From positions 1-19,936 of the forward strand of contig NZ_JOEM01000039.1 in assembly GCF_000718135.1 (NCBI RefSeq): DNA of 19,936 nucleotides, written 5' to 3'. The position numbers were made by a program, and so were the translations under genes. This DNA is from Streptomyces cyaneofuscatus. GTDB lineage: Bacteria > Actinomycetota > Actinomycetes > Streptomycetales > Streptomycetaceae. Under the pieces are notes generated by a model. The model ran no database searches and was not told the DNA's origin. It saw nothing but the letters and a program-made list of their open reading frames with translations. This document shows, piece after piece, positions 1-7,514 of this stretch. Within the stretch, counting starts at the first letter, position 1; each line of letters opens with the position of its first letter.

Positions 1-1
1 C

Positions 2-1345
2 CTTCTCGCCATCTGGAGCACCCTCCTCGACACCCCCTGCACCGACCCCACCGCCAACTTCTTCGAACTCGGCGGCGACTCCATCACCGCACTCCGGGCT
101 GTCGCCATGGCGGCCGGGGACGGACTGCCCTTCCGGCTCGCCGACCTGTACGTGGCTCCAACGGCGGCTGAGTTGGCAGACCTGGTGGGTCGCCGTCTGG
201 CAGAGGACTATCCTGCGGAGGAGGACCACAGTGCGGAGTTTTCGCTGGCCGAGGCAGACGGCCAGCTGGATCCTGACCTGGTGTTCCGACCGGTAAGCCC
301 GGCACTGGATGGACCGCAGGAGATCCTGTTGACCGGCGTGACGGGCTTCCTTGGCGGACACCTGCTGGCGGAACTTCTGCGCAGCACAGGTGCGAGGGTG
401 CACTGCCTTGTCCGTGCCGCTGATGAGACCGCCGGCCTGGCCCGTGTCGAAGCAGCGTTGGCAACGGCTGGAGCCACCGCCGATTCGGTGCGGATCGGCA
501 TCATTCTTGGCGACCTCGCGGACGAGCGGCTGGGCCTGGCTCCGGAGACGGCTGCCGAGCTGGCCGGTCGGGTGGACACGGTGGTTCACGTCGCCGCAGC
601 CGTCAACGGAGCGCTTTCGTACGCCGCATTGCGGCAAGTCAACGTTCTGGGCACCGAGGCCTTGCTGGCTTTCGTTGCGTCCTGCGCCAGACCGGTGACC
701 TTCCATCATATCTCCAGCGACAGCGCGGCCCGGCCCTGGCAGAGCGGCTACGGCCTCAGCAAGCTGGTGGCCGAGCGCCTGGTGCTGGCGGCGGGCGAAC
801 GAGGCCTGCGTGTGCTGGTCCACCGGCTTGGCAGGATCAGTGCCGCGACTGGCACCGGCCGGTGGCAGGAGGCGGACTTCGCCTCAATGGTGATCCGCGG
901 CTCGATCGATTTCGGCCGCTTCCCCGACCCCGACGAAATGCCCGTCGAACGATGGTCGCCAGTAGACGAGTTGGTCCGGCTGCTGGCCGGGCAAGTCCGG
1001 GATGGAGTTCCCACCGGCCCTGCGCTCCGGTATGTCGTCGGCGAACTGGTCTCCTTCGGCGACGTTGCGGACTGGATTCGCGCCGCCGGGATCAGACTCG
1101 ACATCGTGTCGCTGGCGGAATGGCGCCAGGAATTACGGGACAGTCCGGAGAATCCGGCATTCGGCATCTATCCGTGGTTGGCAGATGCGCCTTCGGTAGC
1201 TCCTCGCAAGGAGGTTCGAGTAGAGGAGGCCTACCGGGTGCCGCTCGGGGCCACGGTCGACGCGAGTTCGCTGCATCGATATCTTGCGTCCGCCGGGCTG
1301 CTCCCGAAACCCGAACCCGACGCGGTGTCACCCGCAACTCACTGA
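2..1345 (+). CDS. NRPS C-terminus: carrier protein plus thioester reductase domain (5' partial)
   Basis: The frame is open from the window edge, so the N-terminus is missing; 447 residues are visible. A carrier-protein motif (FFELGGDS) lies at residues 20-27, with Ser27 as the phosphopantetheine site. After a short linker comes a reductase of the extended SDR type: the NAD(P)H-binding motif TGVTGFLGG near residue 112, then the Tyr-x3-Lys pair in YGLSK (about Tyr250/Lys254). This arrangement is known from synthetases that release the chain reductively as an aldehyde or alcohol instead of by a thioesterase. The start of the gene and its adenylation and condensation domains must lie upstream. 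A rare TTA Leu codon is at 1133-1135. The GNAT gene follows after 10 bases, which suggests one operon. Domain calls are confident; the product is unknown. Confidence 0.9.
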   Translation, partial: LLAIWSTLLDTPCTDPTANFFELGGDSITALRAVAMAAGDGLPFRLADLYVAPTAAELADLVGRRLAEDYPAEEDHSAEFSLAEADGQLDPDLVFRPVSPALDGPQEILLTGVTGFLGGHLLAELLRSTGARVHCLVRAADETAGLARVEAALATAGATADSVRIGIILGDLADERLGLAPETAAELAGRVDTVVHVAAAVNGALSYAALRQVNVLGTEALLAFVASCARPVTFHHISSDSAARPWQSGYGLSKLVAERLVLAAGERGLRVLVHRLGRISAATGTGRWQEADFASMVIRGSIDFGRFPDPDEMPVERWSPVDELVRLLAGQVRDGVPTGPALRYVVGELVSFGDVADWIRAAGIRLDIVSLAEWRQELRDSPENPAFGIYPWLADAPSVAPRKEVRVEEAYRVPLGATVDASSLHRYLASAGLLPKPEPDAVSPATH

Positions 1346-1355
1346 GGAGAGAATC

Positions 1356-1799
1356 ATGGCTGTAGAAATCCAGCAGGTCAGCGAAGTAACCGACGAGATC
1401 GTCGCCGCCTTCGCGCGTCTCGTTCCCCAGCTGTCCCGCTCTGCTGAACCGGTGACCGTCGAGACCATCCACAACGTTGTCGGTTGCTCGGCGAACACGC
1501 TCTTTGTCGCCCGGCTGGACGGCCGCGTCGTCGGCACCCTGACCCTGGTGGTCTTCCCTATCCCGACCGGAGTCCGGGCCTGGATCGAGGACGTGGTGGT
1601 GGACGCCGAGGCTCGGGGGCAGCAGGCCGGCGCCGCGCTGACCCGTGCTGCGATGGACCGAGCAGCCGAACTTGGCGCCCGGACGGTCGACCTCACGTCA
1701 CGTGCCTCGCGGGAGGCGGCCAACCGCCTCTACCGCAAGCTCGGCTTTGAGGAGCGGGACTCCAACCTCCTTCGGTACACCCCGAGCAACCGTGTCTGA
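1356..1799 (+). CDS. GNAT-family N-acetyltransferase
   Basis: 147 residues, the usual size for a single GNAT domain. The start is ATG 1356, because GAGGAGAG at 1344-1351 sits just before it and the frame upstream overlaps the reductase. The acetyl-CoA-binding motif A region is seen as VVVDAEARGQQAGAAL at about residues 79-95, a close match to the Q/R-x-x-G-x-G/A pattern, followed by the typical C-terminal segment with LYRKLGF. The family transfers an acetyl group from acetyl-CoA to an amine. Within this cluster it could acetylate an intermediate or the finished product (tailoring or self-protection); the sequence does not decide. Its last codons overlap the next gene by 8 bases, pointing to translational coupling. 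Confidence 0.85.
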   Translation: MAVEIQQVSEVTDEIVAAFARLVPQLSRSAEPVTVETIHNVVGCSANTLFVARLDGRVVGTLTLVVFPIPTGVRAWIEDVVVDAEARGQQAGAALTRAAMDRAAELGARTVDLTSRASREAANRLYRKLGFEERDSNLLRYTPSNRV

Positions 1800-3765
1800 A
1801 CACATACCGGGCAGCCTGCTGCCCACCAAGGCGGCGGCGCTGCAGACCCTTCGGGCGATGAAGTCGGCCCACTTCGACGTCCCGGCGTTCGAAGTGGTGC
1901 CGCTCCCGCTCGGAGCCCCCGACCGTGAATGCGCGCGGGACTGTCTGCCGGTCCTGAAGTGGCCCTGCGTCAAGGAATTTCCCCCGCCCGGGGTGATCGC
2001 GGCCCGTTCGATCGTGCGGGCTGCTGTCGATCGGCTCGGTCTGGACGGACCGGTATGGCTGCGCACCAGCATGAGCCTGTCGGCGCGTTCGGAGGTCTCG
2101 TATCCGGGGGTGAACTACTCCTGGCGCTGCACCGGCCCCGACGGGCTGGCCCAGGGGCTGGAGGTGCTCGGCTCGGCCCTGGAGCGCCCGTACGTCCGCT
2201 GGTACCGCCACCGCTTCGGCGTGGACGTTCGACGTGAGGGGACCGAACTGATCGTTGGTGCAGCGGCGTCCGGCGACTTCTACGGGGTGGCCTACCTGCG
2301 GGACGGGCGAGCGGCGGTGGACCTCTACGAGGCCGCCCGCCTCCACCGTCAGGTCCGGTGTGCAGAGACCGACCCGGTCCGTATGGTCGGGGCTGGCGAC
2401 GACTGGGGGGACCTGCCGGGCGGTGGTGGTCTCCGCGCTGCCCTGCAGGAGATTCACGAGGCCCACAGCCGGTCCGGATCGATCACCGAGGTCGAGTTCT
2501 ACTGTTCTGAGGGAGTCCGCCCGACCGTCGTCCAGTACCGAACGGTGCCGATGCGCGGCGGTGATGACGGGGCACTGCTTCAACAGTGGCCACCCGGCCC
2601 GGCGAAGCTCATCGATTTTCGGCAGGTTCCCCGAGACCTAGGTCAAATTGCTTCCAGGCTGGCCGAGTTAGCCAAAGACGAGGATGCGGTGGCCGTGGTC
2701 CGGGACCTGGCGTTTCGGGAGTGCGATGCCTTCGCGCTCTACCTCGCAGCCGATCTGACGGGACTACCGGCGCCGCACTCGGTGCTCATCGTGCGCGACG
2801 GAACGTTGCCTCGCTCGCACTTCGCCAGCGTGCTGTGCGAGGACCCTGCGACCCGCCGGGTCGGGCAGCTCAAGGCTGACCGCGTGCCGCCGTCGGTCGT
2901 GGCCCGCTTCGAAGTCAGAGCACGGCACGGCACTCGAATCGACCTGGCACCTGGCCGGTCGCGAACTCACGTCTCAGAAGCAGAGGGAAAAACGACTGTG
3001 AACAATACGCACGTTTTCCAACGGACCGACGTGGCCGAGCGCTACGACCGCAGTCGGTTGCTCCCGGACCGTGCCGTCCAGGAGGTCCTCGACGTCATCG
3101 TCAAGGCCCTGGACGGGGCGAGCCCCGAACTGGTTGTCGACCTTGGTTGTGGCACCGGGCGGTTCCTAGCCCCACTGGCCAACACCCTGGCCGCGAAGGT
3201 GATCGGGGTGGAGCCGTCCGAGGCCATGCTCGCTGTGGCCGCTGGCAAGACTTACCCCGGTATTGAGTTGAGGCGGGGGGACGCCGAACACCTCCCGGTA
3301 CTGGACGACAGCGCGGGTCTAGTCTTCGCCTCGATGGTGCTGCACCACCTGCCGTCGCTGCCCATAGCCATGGGAGAGGTGGCTAGGGTCCTCCGTCCGG
3401 GCGGTGTGGCGGTGCTGCGCAACGCGACCCGGGAGACCCGGCCGAGCACGCCGCACGTCCGGTTCTTCCCCGAGGTGGAGGATCTCGACTGGCTGCGGAT
3501 ACCTTCCCGCGCGGAGGTGGCCGAGGCGGGTGTGCTCCACGGCCTGGTCCCGGCCGAGACGGTGACGCTCGCGCAGGAACACGCCGCCACCTATGGGGCG
3601 TACTACGAACGCATCGCCAGGCGGCCGCTGTCCGATCTGATCGCCATCTCCGATGAGGCCTTCGAACGCGGGCTGGAGCGGCTGTCCGCCCATTGCGCGG
3701 AGCGCTGGGACGACGGCCCAGTGGACATCCCGATCGACTTCATGGTGCTGCGGAAGGCGCTCTGA
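1792..3765 (+). CDS. PPDK/PEP-synthase-like ATP-binding domain fused to SAM methyltransferase
   Basis: 657 residues from GTG 1792, chosen because it overlaps the GNAT stop and places a PPDK-like N-terminus (LLPTKAAALQTL) at the start. The first ~395 residues resemble, in diverged form, the ATP-grasp domain of pyruvate phosphate dikinase, PEP synthase and rifampicin phosphotransferase: VWLRTSMSLSARSE for the usual AVRSSA-type loop, GDFYGVAYLRDG for the SGV-type strand, and VVQYRTVP for the LQVRPV-type end. No phosphohistidine or PEP domain follows. From about residue 403 there is a class I methyltransferase with motif I VVDLGCGTG (near residue 450) and a later VLRPGGVAVLR. An in-frame GTG at 2998, preceded by AGAGGG, could restart translation and make a separate methyltransferase. 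A TTA codon is at 2668-2670. The methyltransferase call is strong; the N-terminal assignment is moderate. Confidence 0.7.
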   Translation: MSEHIPGSLLPTKAAALQTLRAMKSAHFDVPAFEVVPLPLGAPDRECARDCLPVLKWPCVKEFPPPGVIAARSIVRAAVDRLGLDGPVWLRTSMSLSARSEVSYPGVNYSWRCTGPDGLAQGLEVLGSALERPYVRWYRHRFGVDVRREGTELIVGAAASGDFYGVAYLRDGRAAVDLYEAARLHRQVRCAETDPVRMVGAGDDWGDLPGGGGLRAALQEIHEAHSRSGSITEVEFYCSEGVRPTVVQYRTVPMRGGDDGALLQQWPPGPAKLIDFRQVPRDLGQIASRLAELAKDEDAVAVVRDLAFRECDAFALYLAADLTGLPAPHSVLIVRDGTLPRSHFASVLCEDPATRRVGQLKADRVPPSVVARFEVRARHGTRIDLAPGRSRTHVSEAEGKTTVNNTHVFQRTDVAERYDRSRLLPDRAVQEVLDVIVKALDGASPELVVDLGCGTGRFLAPLANTLAAKVIGVEPSEAMLAVAAGKTYPGIELRRGDAEHLPVLDDSAGLVFASMVLHHLPSLPIAMGEVARVLRPGGVAVLRNATRETRPSTPHVRFFPEVEDLDWLRIPSRAEVAEAGVLHGLVPAETVTLAQEHAATYGAYYERIARRPLSDLIAISDEAFERGLERLSAHCAERWDDGPVDIPIDFMVLRKAL

Positions 3766-3768
3766 CCC

Positions 3769-4800
3769 GTGAGCCCTGTACGAACCCTGCGATCGGTATC
3801 GGACCCGCGCGATGTCACTGCACAAGTGGCGAGTAGCCACGGCTGGGAGGACGTGAGCTGCGGTCACCTTTTCCACCGCGCCTCGCACGACACCTACTTG
3901 GTGCGGCACCGTGGTCGCGGCTATGTCTACAAGGTATTCCTCCTCGGGCAAGACGAGGGCGCCGAGCGCGAGGCGGACCTCGCCGCCCATTTGGCCGACC
4001 ACGGCGTGGGCGTAGCTGCAGTGATTCCAGATCGGTCCGGGGAGCTGGTGACCGCGCTCCGCACCGCCGAGGGTCTGCGTGCCGCAGTGCTGACCGAACT
4101 GATCGAAGGACCCGACGGTCCAGCGGATTTCGAGGAGCTCGGCGGTGCCATCGCCGCCCTGCACCAAGCGCTCGACCGCTACCACCACCTGCCGTGGCCC
4201 ACCACTCTCGGAACGGCGGGTACTCCCGCGGTACTGCATGCGTCGCTGGCGCGGATCGCCGCTAGCCGCCACCTGCCGGCACCGCTCCGGCACCGACTAC
4301 TTGAGCTCGGGGAGGAACTGATGGCTATGGCCGCGAGTGTTGACTGGGCTGAGCAAGAGAGCGGCTTGATTCACGGTGACCTCCACCAGGGCAACATCCG
4401 CTGGCGGTATGGAGGGCACAAGCCGGTGTTCCTGGACTGGGAGACGGCAGGGACTGGCCCACGCTGCGCGGATCTGGCCGCCGCCACCTGGTCGCTCCGG
4501 TCGGACCCCGCTGCGGCCCGGGTGGCCGGAGCAGCCCTGGAGCGTGGCTACCGTGAGGTGCGCCCGGGCGTCGAACTGTCCGCCGTGCTGGGGCTGCATA
4601 TAGCGTTGCGCGACTACTGGCGGCTGGCGTACCTGCTCGACCGGAACTCCGACGAGGGTTTTGGGTGGGTTCTGGAAGCCGTTGCTCCGCAAGTGGCGGA
4701 GTGCGCCGCGCGGTGGCTCGGCGGCCACCGCGATGGCCCGTCATCGCTGCTCCCGTCGGCGGTGCTGAGTGATGCCTCATCAGGAGCGGGCGCGTGCTGA
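3769..4800 (+). CDS. APH-family (aminoglycoside phosphotransferase / choline kinase fold) kinase
   Basis: 343 residues from GTG 3769, three bases after the previous stop. The catalytic loop HGDLHQGN (His202, Asp204, Asn209) and the metal-binding Asp in FLDWE (Asp223) are intact, as in APH, choline-kinase and homoserine-kinase-II-like enzymes. The N-terminal lobe has a plausible ATP-site lysine in YVYKVFLL. These enzymes phosphorylate hydroxyl groups of small molecules. In a biosynthetic operon it could be a self-resistance kinase or could phosphorylate an intermediate; no residue indicates the substrate. It has no TTA codon, unlike most neighbours. The stop overlaps the next start by 7 bases. 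Confidence 0.85.
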   Translation: MSPVRTLRSVSDPRDVTAQVASSHGWEDVSCGHLFHRASHDTYLVRHRGRGYVYKVFLLGQDEGAEREADLAAHLADHGVGVAAVIPDRSGELVTALRTAEGLRAAVLTELIEGPDGPADFEELGGAIAALHQALDRYHHLPWPTTLGTAGTPAVLHASLARIAASRHLPAPLRHRLLELGEELMAMAASVDWAEQESGLIHGDLHQGNIRWRYGGHKPVFLDWETAGTGPRCADLAAATWSLRSDPAAARVAGAALERGYREVRPGVELSAVLGLHIALRDYWRLAYLLDRNSDEGFGWVLEAVAPQVAECAARWLGGHRDGPSSLLPSAVLSDASSGAGAC

Positions 4801-6272
4801 GCTACTCAGCTCTGCTGGCCCGGCTGGCCGATGAGCGGCCGGGGGAGGTTGCGGTCACTCAGCTTGCTCGGGCCGCAGCTGCCTACACGGTGACTTGGGA
4901 ATCGCTGTGGCGCGCCGCCGACGCCGGAGCAGGTTGGCTGGTGGAGTCCGGGATCCGTCCGGGCGAGCTGGTGCTCAACCTGCTCGGCAACACCTGGGAG
5001 GCCATCGCCGGGAACTTCGCGATCTGGCGAGCGGGCGGGTGCCCGCTGCCTCTCGACCCTCAGGCCGCTCCCGAGGCGTTGCAGCGTATTGTCGGCCTCA
5101 CGGGCGCCACCGTGGCACTGGCCTCCGCTCCGGTGCTCGGGCTCCGGGTCGGCACTGCCGAGGTACTCTCCCCGGGCAGAGGCCGGTCCACACGGCTTCC
5201 CGAGGACCTGACGCCACCGCGCCGCAAGGCTATAGCTACCAGCGGCACCACTCGCAGCCCGCGGGTGGTGGTCCACCAGGGGCCGGCCGAGTTCGGCGAA
5301 GCCCCGACCGCGGTGCTAGACACCGTCTATGGGTCCTTAGGCCTGCGGAATGGTCAACGGCAGTTGGTGGTAGCTGCGTTGAGTCACAACATGGGCTTCG
5401 ACCTGGCCCACGTCGGTTTGCTGGCCGGTCACCGGCTGGTGCTCGCACCGGCGATGCGTGGGGAGGATCTCTTCGAGCTGGTGCACGGCCACCGGATCGA
5501 GTACGTCGGGGTGCCGCCGTTTTTCATGCAGCAGGCAGTGGACCTCCTGCCGGAGCGGGCAGGGGAACTCGCCAGCCTTGAGGCGGTCAAGCACTCCGGG
5601 TCGGCCTGCCCCGTCCCGGTCAAGACGGCGTGGCTATCCGCACTGGGCCCCGAGCGGGTCTTCGAAGCGTATGGCATGACCGAGGGCCACGGACGGACCG
5701 TCATATCCGGTCGGGAGTGGCTGGAGCACCCCGGCAGTGTCGGCCGTCCCTGGAAGTCGGAGGTCAGTGTGGTGGGCGAGTCCGGGCCTCTCCCACCCGG
5801 GGAGCTCGGCCGTATAGCCTTCCGGGACCTCAGCGGCGGCCGGAGCGTGGTGCTCGGGGAGGATATCCCGGCTGTGGGCAGCGAGGTGTGGCACGGAAGC
5901 GGCCAGGGGTGGCACGAGACCGACGATCTCGGCCGGACTGACGATCGCGGGTACTTGTACCTCAACGGCCGTGCGACCGAGACCGTCAATGTCTTTGGGC
6001 TCCAAGTCTCGCTCCTCGAAGTCGAGTCGGTGCTCAGGAAACATCCCGAGGTTGCCGACTGCCTGGTGGGGCTGGGGCCGTCCGGGCAGTTGGCTGCACT
6101 TGTCGTGCCAACCGTCCCGAAGACGGTACGTCTCGCCGCGAGGCTCCGCTCGTACTGCCGAACCGGACTGCACCCCCACGAAGTACCGGTCAGCTTTCGG
6201 GAGGTGGTCGCGATCCCGCGCAACGCTGCCTGGAAGCCTGACCGGAAGCTTGCCGCTGCCCTGCTGGACTGA
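4794..6272 (+). CDS. Free-standing adenylation enzyme (AMP-dependent acyl/aminoacyl ligase)
   Basis: 492 residues from GTG 4794, with GGAG at 4783-4786 seven bases upstream and the start overlapping the kinase stop. ANL-superfamily motifs are present in order: a diverged A3 loop TSGTTRSPR (near residue 147), A5 AYGMTEGHG (near 291), ETDD for the A7 region, A8 GRATETVNVFGLQ (near 391) and an A10 region PRNAAWKPDRK whose lysine (about Lys481) is in place although the usual preceding Gly is Trp. The enzyme activates a carboxylic or amino acid as the adenylate and then loads it on CoA or a carrier protein. The two ACAD genes directly downstream suggest the loaded acyl group is then desaturated. 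No free carrier protein is in the window apart from the one at 2-1345. A TTA codon is at 5337-5339. Confidence 0.85.
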   Translation: MLSYSALLARLADERPGEVAVTQLARAAAAYTVTWESLWRAADAGAGWLVESGIRPGELVLNLLGNTWEAIAGNFAIWRAGGCPLPLDPQAAPEALQRIVGLTGATVALASAPVLGLRVGTAEVLSPGRGRSTRLPEDLTPPRRKAIATSGTTRSPRVVVHQGPAEFGEAPTAVLDTVYGSLGLRNGQRQLVVAALSHNMGFDLAHVGLLAGHRLVLAPAMRGEDLFELVHGHRIEYVGVPPFFMQQAVDLLPERAGELASLEAVKHSGSACPVPVKTAWLSALGPERVFEAYGMTEGHGRTVISGREWLEHPGSVGRPWKSEVSVVGESGPLPPGELGRIAFRDLSGGRSVVLGEDIPAVGSEVWHGSGQGWHETDDLGRTDDRGYLYLNGRATETVNVFGLQVSLLEVESVLRKHPEVADCLVGLGPSGQLAALVVPTVPKTVRLAARLRSYCRTGLHPHEVPVSFREVVAIPRNAAWKPDRKLAAALLD

Positions 6273-6298
6273 ACCCCTCCCGTACTAGGACCACAGCC

Positions 6299-7438
6299 AT
6301 GTCTCTCTCCGCCATCCGTGACAGCAGCGAACTCGCTTCGTTCCGAGTCAATTTTAGACAGTTCCTGAAGGATCAGGTGGTGCCCGCACACAGCGCGGTG
6401 TTCCGTAGCGACGGCTTCCCTCGGGAGGTTTGGCGGGCCGCGGGGGCTGCGGGGTTTCTCGGACTGGATGTTCCACGGGAGTTGGGCGGTCGGGGGATCG
6501 ACGACTACCGGTACAGCGCCGTGGTGGCGCAGGAGATCGTTGCTGCAGGGCTGAACGGTTTCGCCATCACCTTGCAGAACGACATCGTTATCCCCTACAT
6601 CAGCGCCATCGCCAACCATGAGCAGCGGAAGCGGTGGCTGCCTGCCCTCTGCGCGGGGGAGTCGGTCTCGGCGATTGCGATGACCGAGCCGGAGGCTGGG
6701 AGTGACCTGGCGAGGCTGAGCCTGACGGCCTGCAAGGTCAATGGCGGGTACAGGCTGAACGGGGAGAAATTCTTCATCTCCAACGGTCTCACCCAGAACT
6801 TCCTACTGCTGGTTGCACGGACCGCGGAGGGCCCGATGGGCCTGTCGCTATTCATCGTCGAGGATGCTGCGAATGCTGTCGGGCGGACACCGGTCACCAA
6901 GCTGGGCCTCCGAGCCCAGGACACTGCGCGGCTCGCCTTCGACGACCACTTTGTGCCGGACGGTGCTCTGCTTGGCAGCCCTGGTCGCGCGGCCGGGTAC
7001 CTGATGCGGATGCTGCCGAAGGAGCGACTGGCCATCGCGGTGCGGGCCGATGCGGGCACCCGCAAAAGCCTGATGCTCACTCAGGACCACGTTCGGACTC
7101 GCCAGGTGCGCGGAAGTACTCTCGGTAGCCTGCAGGGAATCCGTTTCGCTCTCGCCGACATGATGGCGGAGCTCCAGGCCAACGAGGCACTGACCGCGCT
7201 GGCGGTCGATCGTCTGAACCAGGGCAGGCTCTCCGAGGCTGACGCCGCTGCGGCCAAGCTGCGTTCGTCCGAAACCTTTCGCGCCGTCACGGACCGCTGC
7301 TTGCACCTGTTCGGTGCACACGGCTACCTGGCACAGAGCGAGATCTCAGAGCTCTTCCTGGACGCCCGGGGGATCACTCTGCAGGGTGGCAGCTCGGAGA
7401 TCATGCGGGAAATCATCGCTTCCGCAGCCCGGTTATGA
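6299..7438 (+). CDS. Acyl-CoA dehydrogenase paralogue lacking both canonical catalytic glutamates
   Basis: 379 residues from ATG 6299 with a weak AGGA upstream. The ACAD fold is clear: AMTEPEAGSDLARL in the middle domain, LNGEKFFISNG, and a C-terminal ITLQGGSSEIMREI. The family uses an FAD and a catalytic Glu to oxidise the alpha-beta bond of a thioester. In most members this Glu precedes GTSE near the C-terminus; here the position is Gly (about residue 363). In long-chain and isovaleryl types the Glu lies in helix G; aligning ERLAIAVRADAGTR by eye puts Arg255 there. The protein may therefore not be catalytic alone, may partner the next gene product, or may use another base. The last sense codon is TTA (7433-7435), just before the TGA stop. 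Confidence 0.85.
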   Translation: MSLSAIRDSSELASFRVNFRQFLKDQVVPAHSAVFRSDGFPREVWRAAGAAGFLGLDVPRELGGRGIDDYRYSAVVAQEIVAAGLNGFAITLQNDIVIPYISAIANHEQRKRWLPALCAGESVSAIAMTEPEAGSDLARLSLTACKVNGGYRLNGEKFFISNGLTQNFLLLVARTAEGPMGLSLFIVEDAANAVGRTPVTKLGLRAQDTARLAFDDHFVPDGALLGSPGRAAGYLMRMLPKERLAIAVRADAGTRKSLMLTQDHVRTRQVRGSTLGSLQGIRFALADMMAELQANEALTALAVDRLNQGRLSEADAAAAKLRSSETFRAVTDRCLHLFGAHGYLAQSEISELFLDARGITLQGGSSEIMREIIASAARL

Positions 7439-7502
7439 CCAGCAGCACAATGGCTCCGGCCGCTGACTGAACCTCACCCCTAGGGCATTGCTGCCCCAAT
7501 CC

Positions 7503-7508
7503 AGGAGG
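7503..7508 (+). promoter_or_regulatory. Ribosome binding site deciding a TTG start
   Basis: AGGAGG lies six bases before TTG 7515 and fixes that codon as the start of the second acyl-CoA dehydrogenase, although the frame is open further upstream to another TTG at 7488. It is the strongest Shine-Dalgarno sequence noticed in this operon. Confidence 0.8.
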
Positions 7509-7514
7509 ATCACC

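Noticed and set aside
5429..6619. Minus-strand open frame of 396 codons
   Set aside because: It lies across the adenylation gene and the start of the first ACAD in antisense and has no domain motifs, while the sense frames are clear enzymes.
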